Shown: positions 26,381 through 35,532 of the stretch, piece by piece
Layout: each line of letters starts with the position of its first letter
Position numbering within the stretch: the first letter of the stretch is position 1
Assembly: GCA_965228125.1 (NCBI GenBank)
Contig: OZ245791.1
Coordinates: 1,116,001-1,180,000 of the forward strand
Reading direction: 5' to 3'
Length of the DNA: 64,000 nucleotides
From: GWF2-38-69 sp965228125
GTDB lineage: Bacteria; Verrucomicrobiota; Lentisphaeria; Victivallales; GWF2-38-69
Notes under the pieces: model-generated
Database searches by the model: none
What the model was told of the DNA's origin: nothing
The model's input: the letters and a program-made list of their open reading frames with translations, nothing else
Position numbers and translations under genes: made by a program

Positions 26381-28753
26381 ATGAGAGAGCCTGAAATGGA
26401 AGAAGAAAAATCTCTGAATAATACCGATCAGGATATTCTCAACATCATTACCGAAATAAAAGAAAAACAAATAGAGCTCGAAGCTTTAAAAGTTAAATAT
26501 TTTGACATCTATAATCTGGCGCCTATAGGATATTTGGTGCTTAATAGAGATGGATTTGTCTTGGAGGCTAATAATACAGCATGTTTAATGCTTAACTTGG
26601 CTGTAGAAGATTTTGTGATGCATTCACTCATTCGTTTTATCTTTCCTGAAGACCATGCAAAATACGATTCTTTCACGAAAAAATTTTTTGCAGATGGAGA
26701 GCATAAGGCATTTGAAGTAAGAATGCTCAAAAATAATGGAACCAAACTTTGGGTTAGAATCAGGCTTTCATCTGTACAAAGCGCAAAAGGAAAGCAATTG
26801 TTCCTGGCAACATTAGGAGATATGAGTGAGGTTAAAAAGGCCGAGAGAGAAATGCTTCAGGAAAAGGAAGAAGAATTCAAGATTATCTTTGACAATGTGT
26901 CAGACGGAATTTTATTGGCCGATATAAGTACCAGAAAATTCTATCAGGCTAACAATGCTGTATGCAAAATGCTTGGTTACACTTCCAGCGAAATCAGAAA
27001 ACTAGGTGTGGTTGATATACACCCTGAAAAAGACCTACCCTATGTACTGAGCCAATTTGACAGCCAAGCAAAAGGAGAATTCATTCTAGCGCCAGATCTG
27101 CCAGTCAAGAGAAAAGACGGCACGGTTTTTTACGCCGATGTCAATGCTATATCCATAGTAATTGATAAAAAGCCGTTTCTTATGGGAATATTTCACGATA
27201 CTACCGAGCGTAAAAAAATAGCAGATGCCTTAGCTGAAAGCGAAAAGCGTTTTATGGATATCCTATATGCATCTGACGATGCTATTCTTCTTATTGACGG
27301 GGAAACGTTTGTAGAATGCAATGAGGCCACTGTCCGTATGCTCGGGTACTCTTCAAGGGAAGAATTTCTCATGAGCCATCCTTCCAGTCTCTCTCCACCT
27401 GAACAGCCTGATGGAAGAGAATCATTTGAGAAAGCCAATGAAATGATAGAGACAGCCTTGGAAAAGGGCTTTCATAGATTCATGTGGATTCACAAAAAAG
27501 CAAACGGAGATAATTTCCCGGTCGATGTATCTCTTACACCAATAATTATGCATGGGAAAACAGTTCTTCATTGCCTATGGCGCGACATATCCGAAGCCAG
27601 GCGGATACAAGATGAAAAAGAAAGAATGTCTGCAGAAGTAAGGGACCTATACGAAAACGCACCATGCGGCTATCACTCTTTGGACAAAGATGGCATTTTT
27701 GTACGCATAAACAATACCGAGCTTTCATGGTTAGGCTACACCAGAGACGAACTTGTCGGGAAAATGGGGTTTGCTAATATATGTACTCCTCAAAGCAAAG
27801 AGATTTTCTATAGCAAATTTGCTGCATTCAAAGAAAGCGGAATCATTGGCGACCTAGAACTAGAAGTAGTTCGCAAGGATGGTTCGACAATGCTTATGAT
27901 TATTAATGCCACTGCGATTAGAGATTCATCCGGTAATTTCATAATGAGCCGTTCAACAACGCTTGACATGACAGAGTACAAGAGAATACAAAAGGAAAGA
28001 GCGGCGTTGGAAAAACAGTTGTATCAGGCTCAAAGGATGGATGCTATCGGGACATTGTCTACAGAAATAGCACATGATTTCAACAATATCCTTGCTGCCA
28101 TTATAGGATTTACAGACCTTTTTCTAAACAGTTACAGGGAAGATGACGAAAACAGAGAAACCATAGAGAAGGTAAACGCTGTAGGCAAAAAAGGATTAAA
28201 AATAGTAAAACAGATTTTGTCGTTTGCCAAACCGAAAGAAATGGTGTTCGAAACGCTGGATATAGTCTCAATTATTAATGACACGCTGTTGTTGCTGAGT
28301 TCTTCAATGAAACGAATTTCTAAAGTATCAGTATGCGTAGTTCCGAAACAGATTCCCACAATTAAGGGAGATATTATTCAGATTCAGCAATTATTGCTTA
28401 ATTTATTTTCAAATGCCATGGATGCTATGGAAGGGAAACTGGGAGAGCTTAGTGTCACGATAGATGAAGCAGACATAGACAATGACAAGGCTGCTAAAAT
28501 GAAAATCCCATCAGATTCTTATTTAGAGCTGGCAGTAAAGGATACAGGGCATGGCATGAACTCTGAAGTGAAACAAAAGCTTTTCGAGCCTTTTTTTTCA
28601 ACCAAAAATATTAAAGGTACAGGGCTTGGTTTGAGCATAGTCCAAAGGATAGTACAGAATCACAACGGCGTTATCCAGGTAAATAGCGAACTGGGTGTAG
28701 GGACCACAGTCATTATTCTATTTCCTATTTTCAAAGACAGGCAGATGGACTAA
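26381..28753 (+). CDS. Soluble multi-PAS sensor histidine kinase
   Basis: A 790-residue kinase without membrane segments, so the signal is cytoplasmic. A short coiled-coil start is followed by four PAS domains, roughly 45-165, 165-285, 285-410 and 415-535. Each ends in a PAC-like segment such as GDMSEVKKAE or GIFHDTTERKK. The dimerisation/phosphoacceptor His is in STEIAHDFNNIL (about residue 562). The ATPase domain has N box NLFSNAMDAM, G1 DTGHGM and G2 GTGLGLS. No receiver domain is attached, so the small regulator at 25987 is the natural partner. The PAS ligands cannot be predicted. Confidence 0.93.
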   Translation: MREPEMEEEKSLNNTDQDILNIITEIKEKQIELEALKVKYFDIYNLAPIGYLVLNRDGFVLEANNTACLMLNLAVEDFVMHSLIRFIFPEDHAKYDSFTKKFFADGEHKAFEVRMLKNNGTKLWVRIRLSSVQSAKGKQLFLATLGDMSEVKKAEREMLQEKEEEFKIIFDNVSDGILLADISTRKFYQANNAVCKMLGYTSSEIRKLGVVDIHPEKDLPYVLSQFDSQAKGEFILAPDLPVKRKDGTVFYADVNAISIVIDKKPFLMGIFHDTTERKKIADALAESEKRFMDILYASDDAILLIDGETFVECNEATVRMLGYSSREEFLMSHPSSLSPPEQPDGRESFEKANEMIETALEKGFHRFMWIHKKANGDNFPVDVSLTPIIMHGKTVLHCLWRDISEARRIQDEKERMSAEVRDLYENAPCGYHSLDKDGIFVRINNTELSWLGYTRDELVGKMGFANICTPQSKEIFYSKFAAFKESGIIGDLELEVVRKDGSTMLMIINATAIRDSSGNFIMSRSTTLDMTEYKRIQKERAALEKQLYQAQRMDAIGTLSTEIAHDFNNILAAIIGFTDLFLNSYREDDENRETIEKVNAVGKKGLKIVKQILSFAKPKEMVFETLDIVSIINDTLLLLSSSMKRISKVSVCVVPKQIPTIKGDIIQIQQLLLNLFSNAMDAMEGKLGELSVTIDEADIDNDKAAKMKIPSDSYLELAVKDTGHGMNSEVKQKLFEPFFSTKNIKGTGLGLSIVQRIVQNHNGVIQVNSELGVGTTVIILFPIFKDRQMD

Positions 28754-28822
28754 CCGGACAATGCAAATAATAGCAAATATGGTACTGTTCTTCCCCTTAC
28801 CGCATGATGAATGTGTAGTCCT

Positions 28823-29689
28823 ATGAAAACTTTTAAGCGCATATACATAGAGATAACCAATACCTGCAATATGAATTGCAGCTTCTGCCCTAAAACCTCA
28901 AGAAAACCTGAATTTATGGATATTGCGCTTTTTGAAAAAATACTTGGAGAGGTGAAAGATTATACAAAATACCTCTATTTTCATGTGATGGGCGAACCTT
29001 TTCTCCATCCTGAACTTGAAACTTTTCTTGACTTGAGCGAGAAATATTCATTTTTTGCGAATATCACCACAAACGGGACACTAATATGGCAAGTAAAAGA
29101 CAAAATTATTGCGAAAAAAGCACTAAGGTTGATAAATTTTTCGCTGCATAGTTTCGAATCGGAGGTCTCAAATTGTAAAACAGATAACTATCTTGAAGAA
29201 ATATTGACTTTTTCCAATGAAGCAAAAAAGAAAAATCCTAACCTTATTGTATGTCTAAGGTTGTGGAATCTAAAAGAGAATAGTCACTCTTCCGTCAATA
29301 GGCATATTTTAACAAGGATTGAAAAGTTCTTTGGCCTTCCCTGCGAAATTAAGGAAACTTCGATGACAGCTAATAGAATAAAAATCTCTGGTAATGTCTA
29401 CCTTAGCCAGTCCAACCGTTTTAACTGGCCTGACATAAATATTGCTGATTTGGGTACAAAAGGCTTCTGTCTCGGGCTAAGAGAACAAGCAGCAATCTTA
29501 GTTGACGGGACTACGGTCCCGTGTTGCCTGGATAGTGAAGGAACAATAAATCTAGGGAACATTAAAGAGAATTCTTTTCCTGAAATAATCAAAAGTAAAA
29601 GGGCCTTGGATTTATACAATGGATTTTCAGAAAGGAGATTAACGGAGCCTCTCTGCAGAAAGTGCGGATATAGATTCAGATTCTCTTAA
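28823..29689 (+). CDS. Radical SAM protein with SPASM-like C-terminus
   Basis: About 288 residues. The [4Fe-4S]/SAM site CNMNCSFCPK sits near the N-terminus after KRIYIEITNT, followed by FHVMGEPFLHPEL (the MxGE-type SAM-binding segment) and TTNGTL. The C-terminus holds VPCCLDSEGTINLGNI and CRKCGYRF, the pattern of a SPASM/twitch cluster domain. These enzymes modify peptides or proteins or act in cofactor building. It lies about 180 bp before hoxY and may have its own transcript; a link to hydrogenase maturation is possible but unsupported. The start is uncertain (28811 or 28823), as neither ATG has a clear ribosome site. Confidence 0.82.
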   Translation: MKTFKRIYIEITNTCNMNCSFCPKTSRKPEFMDIALFEKILGEVKDYTKYLYFHVMGEPFLHPELETFLDLSEKYSFFANITTNGTLIWQVKDKIIAKKALRLINFSLHSFESEVSNCKTDNYLEEILTFSNEAKKKNPNLIVCLRLWNLKENSHSSVNRHILTRIEKFFGLPCEIKETSMTANRIKISGNVYLSQSNRFNWPDINIADLGTKGFCLGLREQAAILVDGTTVPCCLDSEGTINLGNIKENSFPEIIKSKRALDLYNGFSERRLTEPLCRKCGYRFRFS

Positions 29690-29745
29690 TGCAAATGATG
29701 AAAATTGAGAACAGGTTACTTTTTATTTTGTTCTTGATTAACTAT

Positions 29746-29776
29746 TTGTTTGCAAAACTGTCTTAAGCATTATAAT
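29746..29776 (+). promoter_or_regulatory. Possible promoter for the hydrogenase operon
   Basis: A good -10 TATAAT at 29771-29776; candidate -35 boxes TTGTTT (19-bp spacing) or TTTGCA (16-bp spacing). A TTGACA at 29840-29845 has no matching -10. Confidence 0.4.
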
Positions 29777-29871
29777 AAATAAACTCATTCATCGCATGTG
29801 TCATGGGTGTTTTGGGCAAATTATGCTTTTAGTGTATTGACAATATTTCAATGTTACGCAGGAGAGAATTT

Positions 29872-30417
29872 ATGTCTAAACCTAAGGTAGCAACCACTTC
29901 GCTGGCTGGGTGCTTTGGTTGCCACATGTCCATTTTAGACATCGATGAAAGAATACTCCAATTGGTAGAACTTGTTGATTTTGGCAAATCCCCGATCAAT
30001 GACATAAAAGAATTTCATGAAAGATGTGCTATAGGTTTGATAGAAGGGGGTTGTTGCAACGAAGAGAATATAAAAGTCCTTAGAGAATTCCGCAAATATT
30101 GCGATACTCTTATAATTCTTGGCGATTGTGCCATAATGGGCGGCATTCCTGCCATGAGGAATAATGTACCCCTTGAAGAATGCTATAGAACCGCCTATAT
30201 AGAAGGCCCGACAGTTTATAATCCATCGGGTAAAATTCCTGATGACCCGGAGATCCCGCTTATTCTGGACCAAGTTTATCCCTGCAAGGAAGTAGTTAAA
30301 ATAGATTATTGCCTGCCTGGTTGTCCGCCACCAGCAGATGCGATTTGGCAAACACTTGTGGCTCTTCTGACAGGAAAACCCTTGAATTTGCCATACGAAC
30401 TAATCAAATATGACTGA
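29872..30417 (+). CDS. hoxY: Cytosolic [NiFe]-hydrogenase small subunit
   Basis: A 181-residue small subunit of a group 3 [NiFe]-hydrogenase, carrying the proximal [4Fe-4S] cluster. The first two ligands are in LAGCFGCHMS (Cys14, Cys17), with further cysteines in LGDCAIMGG and LPGCPPP. There is no Tat signal and no ferredoxin-like C-terminal extension, as expected for HoxY. An extra Cys pair occurs at GGCCNEEN. The ATG at 29872 has CAGGAGAG 8 nt upstream and is preferred over 29851. It is followed by hoxH after 17 nt. No hoxE, hoxF or hoxU is beside it, so the electron partner (NAD-diaphorase or other) must be encoded elsewhere. Confidence 0.88.
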   Translation: MSKPKVATTSLAGCFGCHMSILDIDERILQLVELVDFGKSPINDIKEFHERCAIGLIEGGCCNEENIKVLREFRKYCDTLIILGDCAIMGGIPAMRNNVPLEECYRTAYIEGPTVYNPSGKIPDDPEIPLILDQVYPCKEVVKIDYCLPGCPPPADAIWQTLVALLTGKPLNLPYELIKYD

Positions 30418-30434
30418 GGATTGAGGCTCCGCGT

Positions 30435-31859
30435 ATGAAAAGAATTGTTATAGAACCTGTTACCAGAGTGGAAGGCCATGGCAAAGTTACTATAATCCTT
30501 GATGATGAAAACAAAGTGAAACAAGCCAGGCTCCACATAGTGGAATTTCGTGGGTTCGAAAGATTTATTGTCGGCCGCCCGTATTGGGAAGTGCCTGTTA
30601 TGGTACAAAGGCTTTGTGGGATTTGCCCTGTCAGCCATCATCTTGCTGCGGCAAAAGCAATGGATTATATCATCGGTGCAGACAAGCTCACACCGACATC
30701 AGAAAAAATACGAAAACTTATGCATCACGCACAGTTTTTTCAGTCCCATGCTCTTCACTTTTTTCATCTTTGCTCCCCTGATATCCTTTTTGGATTTGAT
30801 GCCGATACAGCACTCAGAAATATTGTTGGGGTCATTAAAGAATTTCCTGCCATTGCCACCCAAGGTGTGCTAATGCGTAAATACGGACAGGAAGTAATAA
30901 AAGCCACAGCAGGCAAGAAAATCCACGGCACGGGAGCAATCCCTGGAGGAGTGAACAAGAGTTTGACTGTTGAAGAAAGAGATTCGCTTCTCAAAGATAT
31001 AACGCAGATGATTAAATGGAGCAAAGAGTCCATTAATATAGCCAAAGATTACACAGTAAATAATATAGCGGAACTAGCCAAATTCGGGTCATTCAAGTCT
31101 AATCATTTATCTGTCATAGGAAGCGACGGAGCTTTGAATATCTATGATGGCGGCTTAAGGGCTATAGATTCAGAAGGAAGCAGGATTTTCGATCATGTGG
31201 ACAATCAGAAATATCATGAATACATTGCCGAGGAAGTCCGCCCGTACTCCTATATGAAATTTCCTTTTATTAAAACAGTAGGGACAGAAAAAGGTTGGTA
31301 CAGAGTAGGCCCTTTGGCAAGATTGAACACATGCGACTTTATCAGTACCCCTGAAGCCGAAAAAGAGAGAAAAGAGTTTGTGAAATTTTTCGGGAATAAG
31401 CCATGCAATGAATCTATGGCTTATCATTGGGCTAGAATGATTGAACTCCTCTACTGCGCTGAGGAAATGCAAAATCTCCTTTGTGATTCTGACATAACAG
31501 GTAGAGACCTTATCACAAAAGGAACACGAAGAAACGAAGGTGTCGGTATAATTGAAGCTCCCAGAGGAACCCTTTTTCATCACTATAAGGTTGATGAAAA
31601 TGACTTGGTTACCATGTGCAATCTTATAGTTTCGACTACAAACAACAACGAACCAATGAATCTGGCGGTGCAAAAAGTCGCAGAGAATTTTATTAATGGA
31701 AAAGCAGAGATAACTGAAGGGTTGATGAATAGAGTCGAGGTTGCCATAAGAGCATACGATCCATGTTTGTCATGTGCTACTCATGCACTTGGACGGATGC
31801 CGCTTGTCGTTGAACTGATTGGTTCAGACGCAGTATTAATAGACAAAAAATCGAGGTAG
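30435..31859 (+). CDS. hoxH: Cytosolic [NiFe]-hydrogenase large subunit
   Basis: A 474-residue catalytic subunit. The Ni ligands are present: RLCGICPVSHH (Cys61, Cys64) and DPCLSCATH (Cys444, Cys447, His450). RVEGHGK at the N-terminus is the family start. After His450 there are 24 more residues, the peptide removed by the maturation protease once the NiFe centre is assembled. The gene for such a protease follows directly. Similarity is to the bidirectional HoxH/MvhA group 3 enzymes rather than to uptake hydrogenases. Subgroup 3c versus 3d needs a tree. Confidence 0.92.
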   Translation: MKRIVIEPVTRVEGHGKVTIILDDENKVKQARLHIVEFRGFERFIVGRPYWEVPVMVQRLCGICPVSHHLAAAKAMDYIIGADKLTPTSEKIRKLMHHAQFFQSHALHFFHLCSPDILFGFDADTALRNIVGVIKEFPAIATQGVLMRKYGQEVIKATAGKKIHGTGAIPGGVNKSLTVEERDSLLKDITQMIKWSKESINIAKDYTVNNIAELAKFGSFKSNHLSVIGSDGALNIYDGGLRAIDSEGSRIFDHVDNQKYHEYIAEEVRPYSYMKFPFIKTVGTEKGWYRVGPLARLNTCDFISTPEAEKERKEFVKFFGNKPCNESMAYHWARMIELLYCAEEMQNLLCDSDITGRDLITKGTRRNEGVGIIEAPRGTLFHHYKVDENDLVTMCNLIVSTTNNNEPMNLAVQKVAENFINGKAEITEGLMNRVEVAIRAYDPCLSCATHALGRMPLVVELIGSDAVLIDKKSR

Positions 31860-31866
31860 GTTGAAC

Positions 31867-32394
31867 TTGGCCGGAATTCTTATAATCGGATATGGAAATC
31901 CCGGAAGGGCAGATGATGGACTTGGCCCGGCCTTTATCGATAAGATAGAAAGATTGAATATATCCAATGTTATTGTGGAGAGCGATTATCAACTATCAGT
32001 GGAGCATGCCTATGATATAGCCGAAAGCGAGATTGCGATTCTTGTGGATGCTGATACGTCATGCAAAGAGCCCTTCGAGATAAAAAGAGTATTCCCCACT
32101 AAGTCATTCACATTCAGTACTCATAGTATTTCGCCGGGCAGTTTGGCTGCTCTAACTAAAGATTTTTCAGGCAAAGAGAAAGATATTTATATGATTGGGA
32201 TCAGAGGATATGAATTCAATTTATTTAAGGAAGAGTTGTCCGAAAAAGCAAAAGAAAATCTCAATAAAACCCTAGAATGCATTGGTATGGCTTTAGAATC
32301 TACAAATCTTGAGGAATTACAAAAAAACTCAATAACATATCGAGGAGGAAGAAGTAATGGACGATGGGAAAAAGGTTATTTTATGCATAGATGA
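31867..32394 (+). CDS. hoxW: Hydrogenase maturation protease (HoxW/HyaD family)
   Basis: About 175 residues; cleaves the C-terminal peptide of HoxH after nickel insertion. The N-terminus has the family motif IIGYGNPGRADDGLG with the Ni-sensing acidic residue, VDADTS contains the second Asp, and FSTHSISPG carries the conserved His. No ATG fits the N-terminus; a TTG at 31867 follows AGGTAGG with 6-nt spacing, and another TTG is at 31861. Its 3' end overlaps the next gene by 38 nt. The C-terminal 25 residues extend beyond the usual fold. Confidence 0.86.
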   Translation: MAGILIIGYGNPGRADDGLGPAFIDKIERLNISNVIVESDYQLSVEHAYDIAESEIAILVDADTSCKEPFEIKRVFPTKSFTFSTHSISPGSLAALTKDFSGKEKDIYMIGIRGYEFNLFKEELSEKAKENLNKTLECIGMALESTNLEELQKNSITYRGGRSNGRWEKGYFMHR

Positions 32395-32731
32395 TGATCA
32401 GGATGTGCTCGATTCACTGAGAGTCGTTCTTGAAGATAACAATTATATAATGCATGAAGCTCTAAGCGCAGAGAAAGGAATTCAAAAGTATAAAGAAACT
32501 TCTCCTGATGCCATAATAGTTGACATGATGATGGAAGAAGTTGATTCGGGAATTCATCTCTCAAAAGAATTAAAGTTCATAGACAATAAAGCCCCGATAT
32601 TCATGCTTAGTTCTGCAGGAGATAATTTGAATGAGAATATAGACTACAATGAACTAGGGTTAAGCGGCGTACTTCAGAAGCCATTTGTTCCCGAACACAT
32701 TCTTAAACTTCTAAAATCCAAACTCCATTGA
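32357..32731 (+). CDS. CheY-like single-domain response regulator
   Basis: A 124-residue receiver domain: acidic pocket IDDDQD, phosphoacceptor Asp in VDMMMEE (about residue 54), Ser in MLSSAGD in place of Thr, and Lys in LQKPFVP. It starts inside the end of the hydrogenase protease gene with GAGGAAGAAG before the ATG, and its stop overlaps the pxpA start (TGATG). It is thus translationally coupled on both sides. No kinase adjoins it. Its place between hydrogenase and oxoprolinase genes suggests control or localisation of the hydrogenase, but this is inference. Confidence 0.88.
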   Translation: MDDGKKVILCIDDDQDVLDSLRVVLEDNNYIMHEALSAEKGIQKYKETSPDAIIVDMMMEEVDSGIHLSKELKFIDNKAPIFMLSSAGDNLNENIDYNELGLSGVLQKPFVPEHILKLLKSKLH

Positions 32732-33501
32732 TGAAAAGCATCGATCTAAATAGTGACATCGGCGAAGGGTTCGGGCACTACTCTTCGGCAAACGATGAGG
32801 ATATTATCAAGCTTATTACATCTGCGAATATCGCATGCGGATGGCATGCAGGCGATCCTCTCATAATGAAAAAAACTGTAGAACTTGCTTCAAGGCATAA
32901 TGTCCAAATAGGTGCTCATCCATCTTATCCTGATCTTCTCGGATTTGGCAGAAGGAATATGTCCATCTCTCCAAAAGAAGCAAAACTTTACGTTCAATAT
33001 CAGCTAGGTGCTCTGATTGCAATTGCTCTATCCAAAAACCAAAAGGTGTCTCATTTGAAACCACATGGCGCTATGTACAACATGGCATCCAAAGACAGAT
33101 CATTATCTCTTGCAATAGCACAGGCCGTGTATGAAGTAGATAAAAATATTATACTTGTAGGGCAATCCGGCAGCCAACTTGTTTTGGCAGGAAAAGAAAC
33201 AGGACTTAGAGTAGCACACGAAGTCTTTGCAGACAGAGCATATAATTCTGACGGCACATTGGTTTCCAGAAATCTCCCGAACAGTGTTATACATAATTCT
33301 AAAGATGTTATTGACAGAATGCTTAATCTTATCATGAAAGGAACTATCACTAGTATAGACGGGCATAAAATAAACCTCCAAGCTGATACAATTTGCGTTC
33401 ATTCGGATACTGATTCAGCAAGGACTCTTATAGAATGCCTCAGAAAAGAGATAATAAGAAACTCAGTTAGAATAACCAAATTATCAGATTTTATAAATTA
33501 A
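32731..33501 (+). CDS. pxpA: 5-oxoprolinase subunit A
   Basis: A 256-residue LamB/YcsF-family protein, the ATP-dependent 5-oxoproline-opening subunit of PxpABC, which turns 5-oxoproline (pyroglutamate) into glutamate. The family start DLNSDIGEGFGHY is followed by SANIACGWHAGDP, GAHPSYPDLLGFGRR and HLKPHGAMYN, all strongly conserved. The ATG at 32731 shares a base with the preceding stop. pxpB and pxpC follow at once. Confidence 0.95.
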   Translation: MKSIDLNSDIGEGFGHYSSANDEDIIKLITSANIACGWHAGDPLIMKKTVELASRHNVQIGAHPSYPDLLGFGRRNMSISPKEAKLYVQYQLGALIAIALSKNQKVSHLKPHGAMYNMASKDRSLSLAIAQAVYEVDKNIILVGQSGSQLVLAGKETGLRVAHEVFADRAYNSDGTLVSRNLPNSVIHNSKDVIDRMLNLIMKGTITSIDGHKINLQADTICVHSDTDSARTLIECLRKEIIRNSVRITKLSDFIN

Positions 33502-33505
33502 AACC

Positions 33506-34192
33506 ATGTATCCTGAAATAAAATTCCTTCCTCTTGGCGACAGCGCATTGACAATTGAATTTGCAAACGAGATTTCTTCTGAAGTTAATGAAAAAGTCAG
33601 ATTGTCCGAAGAAAAGATCAAGAGAGAAAATATATATGGCATTACAGAAATAGTTCCTACATATCGCTCGCTGACCATTTATTACAATCCTTTTCGCCTT
33701 AGCTATGAAGCACTCCTAGAACACCTTCAAACGATAGACTTTAATAGTTCGAAAAGTCATAAAAATAAGAAAAAAATAATTTCAGTTCCTGTTCTGTATG
33801 GAGGAGACTCCGGCCCGGATTTAAACAATGTGGCAGATTACTGCAAGCTCTCTATAGATGAAATCATAAAAATACACTCTAAAAATGAGTACCTGATTTA
33901 TATGTTGGGGTTTATGCCAGGGTTTCCTTACCTTGGGGGATTGGATGCAAGGCTATTTGTCCCCAGATTGCCTAAGCCCAGATTGTCCATTGCAGGCGGT
34001 TCGGTAGGGATTGGAGGCGAACAAACTGGCATCTACCCATTGAAGAGCCCGGGAGGCTGGCAGATAATCGGAAGGACTCCCCTTAAATTATTTGATATAA
34101 ATTCTGACAACCCATTTCTTTTCAAAGCTGGAGATTATATAAAATTCGTACCAATTTCAGAAGACGAGTTTAGGAGCTATGGGCAGAATTAA
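33506..34192 (+). CDS. pxpB: 5-oxoprolinase subunit B
   Basis: A 228-residue PxpB/KipI-type protein (allophanate hydrolase subunit 1 fold), working with PxpC in oxoproline hydrolysis. Conserved: LGDSALTIEF at the start, EIVPTYRSLTIYY, VLYGGDSGPDL, and MLGFMPGFPYLGGL followed by GSVGIGGEQTGIYP. It starts 4 nt after pxpA and overlaps pxpC by 14 nt. In Bacillus KipI also inhibits KinA; nothing here suggests that role. Confidence 0.94.
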   Translation: MYPEIKFLPLGDSALTIEFANEISSEVNEKVRLSEEKIKRENIYGITEIVPTYRSLTIYYNPFRLSYEALLEHLQTIDFNSSKSHKNKKKIISVPVLYGGDSGPDLNNVADYCKLSIDEIIKIHSKNEYLIYMLGFMPGFPYLGGLDARLFVPRLPKPRLSIAGGSVGIGGEQTGIYPLKSPGGWQIIGRTPLKLFDINSDNPFLFKAGDYIKFVPISEDEFRSYGQN

Positions 34193-35099
34193 AATCTTAA
34201 AACCAGGAACACAGACTACCATACAAGACCGTGGACGGTTTGGTTTTCAGTCTTACGGCATGGTGGTATCAGGTGCTATGGATAGTTATTCCCACAGGAC
34301 AGCAAATCTGCTCGTGGAAAATCCTCTTTTTGAAGCTGTTCTGGAAGTCTGCCTTTCTGGTTTGGAAATGGAATTTCTTGACGATTCAGTTATCGCGATA
34401 ACCGGTGGAAATATCAGCCCTGTTATTAATTATGAAAAGGCGCTCATGTGGAAAAGTCTTTATGTCAGAGCTGGAGATAAACTCTCCTTCGGGAAAGTAG
34501 TGAGCGGATGCAGAAGCTATGTTGCCATTGCCGGCGGATTGAAAGTTCCTCTATTTTTAAACAGTAAATCTGTATATCTTAGGGGTGCGGTTGGCCCGTT
34601 CAAAGGACGGATGCTAACTGCGGGCGATATTATTGAAACTAATCCAGCCAGAATAGTTCTGAAAAAACTTATTGGCAGGATGATCCCGCCAAGCGCTGTA
34701 CCAAAATACTCAAATGAAATGGAAATAAGGGTTATAATTGGGCCTCAGGACGATCACTTCACGGATGAAGGGATTATAAATTTTTTAGGTTCAATATATA
34801 CTGTGACAAAGGACTGTGACAGGATGGGATGCAGACTCCAGGGCAGACCTATAACGCATTTAAAATCGTCTAATATAATATCTGATGCTCTTACCTTCGG
34901 GTCTATTCAAGTGCCGGAAAATGGCCTCCCGATTATTATGCTGTCTGATAGGCAAACCACCGGCGGCTATCCGAAAATTGCTACGGTGATCACTGCCGAC
35001 CTGCCGCTGCTTGCACAGGCCAAGCCCAGAGACAAAATAAGCTTCAAAAACATTTCTGTATCTGAAGCCCAGAATATACTAAGAAATACCAGATATTAA
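34179..35099 (+). CDS. pxpC: 5-oxoprolinase subunit C
   Basis: A 306-residue PxpC/KipA-type protein (allophanate hydrolase subunit 2 fold). Visible motifs: TTIQDRGRFGFQSYG, SGAMDSYSHRTAN, AITGGNISP, and near the C-terminus SDRQTTGGYPKIATV. It overlaps pxpB by 14 nt, so all three subunits are coupled. It ends the operon facing a chagasin-like gene one base away on the other strand, with no visible terminator between them. Confidence 0.94.
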   Translation: MGRIKILKPGTQTTIQDRGRFGFQSYGMVVSGAMDSYSHRTANLLVENPLFEAVLEVCLSGLEMEFLDDSVIAITGGNISPVINYEKALMWKSLYVRAGDKLSFGKVVSGCRSYVAIAGGLKVPLFLNSKSVYLRGAVGPFKGRMLTAGDIIETNPARIVLKKLIGRMIPPSAVPKYSNEMEIRVIIGPQDDHFTDEGIINFLGSIYTVTKDCDRMGCRLQGRPITHLKSSNIISDALTFGSIQVPENGLPIIMLSDRQTTGGYPKIATVITADLPLLAQAKPRDKISFKNISVSEAQNILRNTRY

Positions 35100-35100
35100 G

Positions 35101-35499
35101 CTACTTGGAATCTATCGTGAGTATAAATGTTTTTTCAGGAGCCATATCCTTTTCCCAAACTCTGTTATATGTTATTTTAAGTTTGGTTTTGCCTGTTCCT
35201 ACTACGCTGAATTGATAATGCTGCATTCCGCCTGACCCTGCCAACTGCAAAGAATCAGGGGCATATGCGTTTTTAGTCATCTTAATAACTTTATCATCAC
35301 ACGAGACAATGTTCCATGTATAACCTGTCGTATAATTGCCCTTCAGATCCACATTGATAGTGTCCCCTTTGGAGGTGGTAAAAGTTTTTCCTGAATCGGC
35401 AATAGTGAAGGTTTCATTCTTACTGCATACCATGCAGCATGCAGACAGTAAAACAGACAAACCCATCACAAACGCTGGTAGTAATAATTTCTTTCTCAT
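35101..35499 (-). CDS. Chagasin-like cysteine protease inhibitor lipoprotein
   Basis: A 132-residue protein of the I42 (chagasin/amoebiasin) family, inhibitors of papain-like cysteine proteases. The three inhibitory loops are recognisable: NYTTGYTW (family NPTTGY), GSGGMQHYQF (GxGG), and NRVWEKD (RPW-like, here RVW). The N-terminus is a lipoprotein signal with lipobox LLSAC near residue 20. AAAAGGA precedes the ATG at 35499, preferred over 35520. Exported inhibitors of this kind may protect against foreign or self proteases; the target is unknown. Confidence 0.82.
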   Translation of the reverse strand: MRKKLLLPAFVMGLSVLLSACCMVCSKNETFTIADSGKTFTTSKGDTINVDLKGNYTTGYTWNIVSCDDKVIKMTKNAYAPDSLQLAGSGGMQHYQFSVVGTGKTKLKITYNRVWEKDMAPEKTFILTIDSK

Positions 35500-35532
35500 T
35501 GATTCCTTTTTTCTTAGCAAAGGTGTTATTAA

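Noticed and set aside
26381..28753. Hybrid histidine kinase
   Set aside because: The chain ends right after the ATPase domain; no receiver domain is attached, and the receiver is a separate upstream gene.
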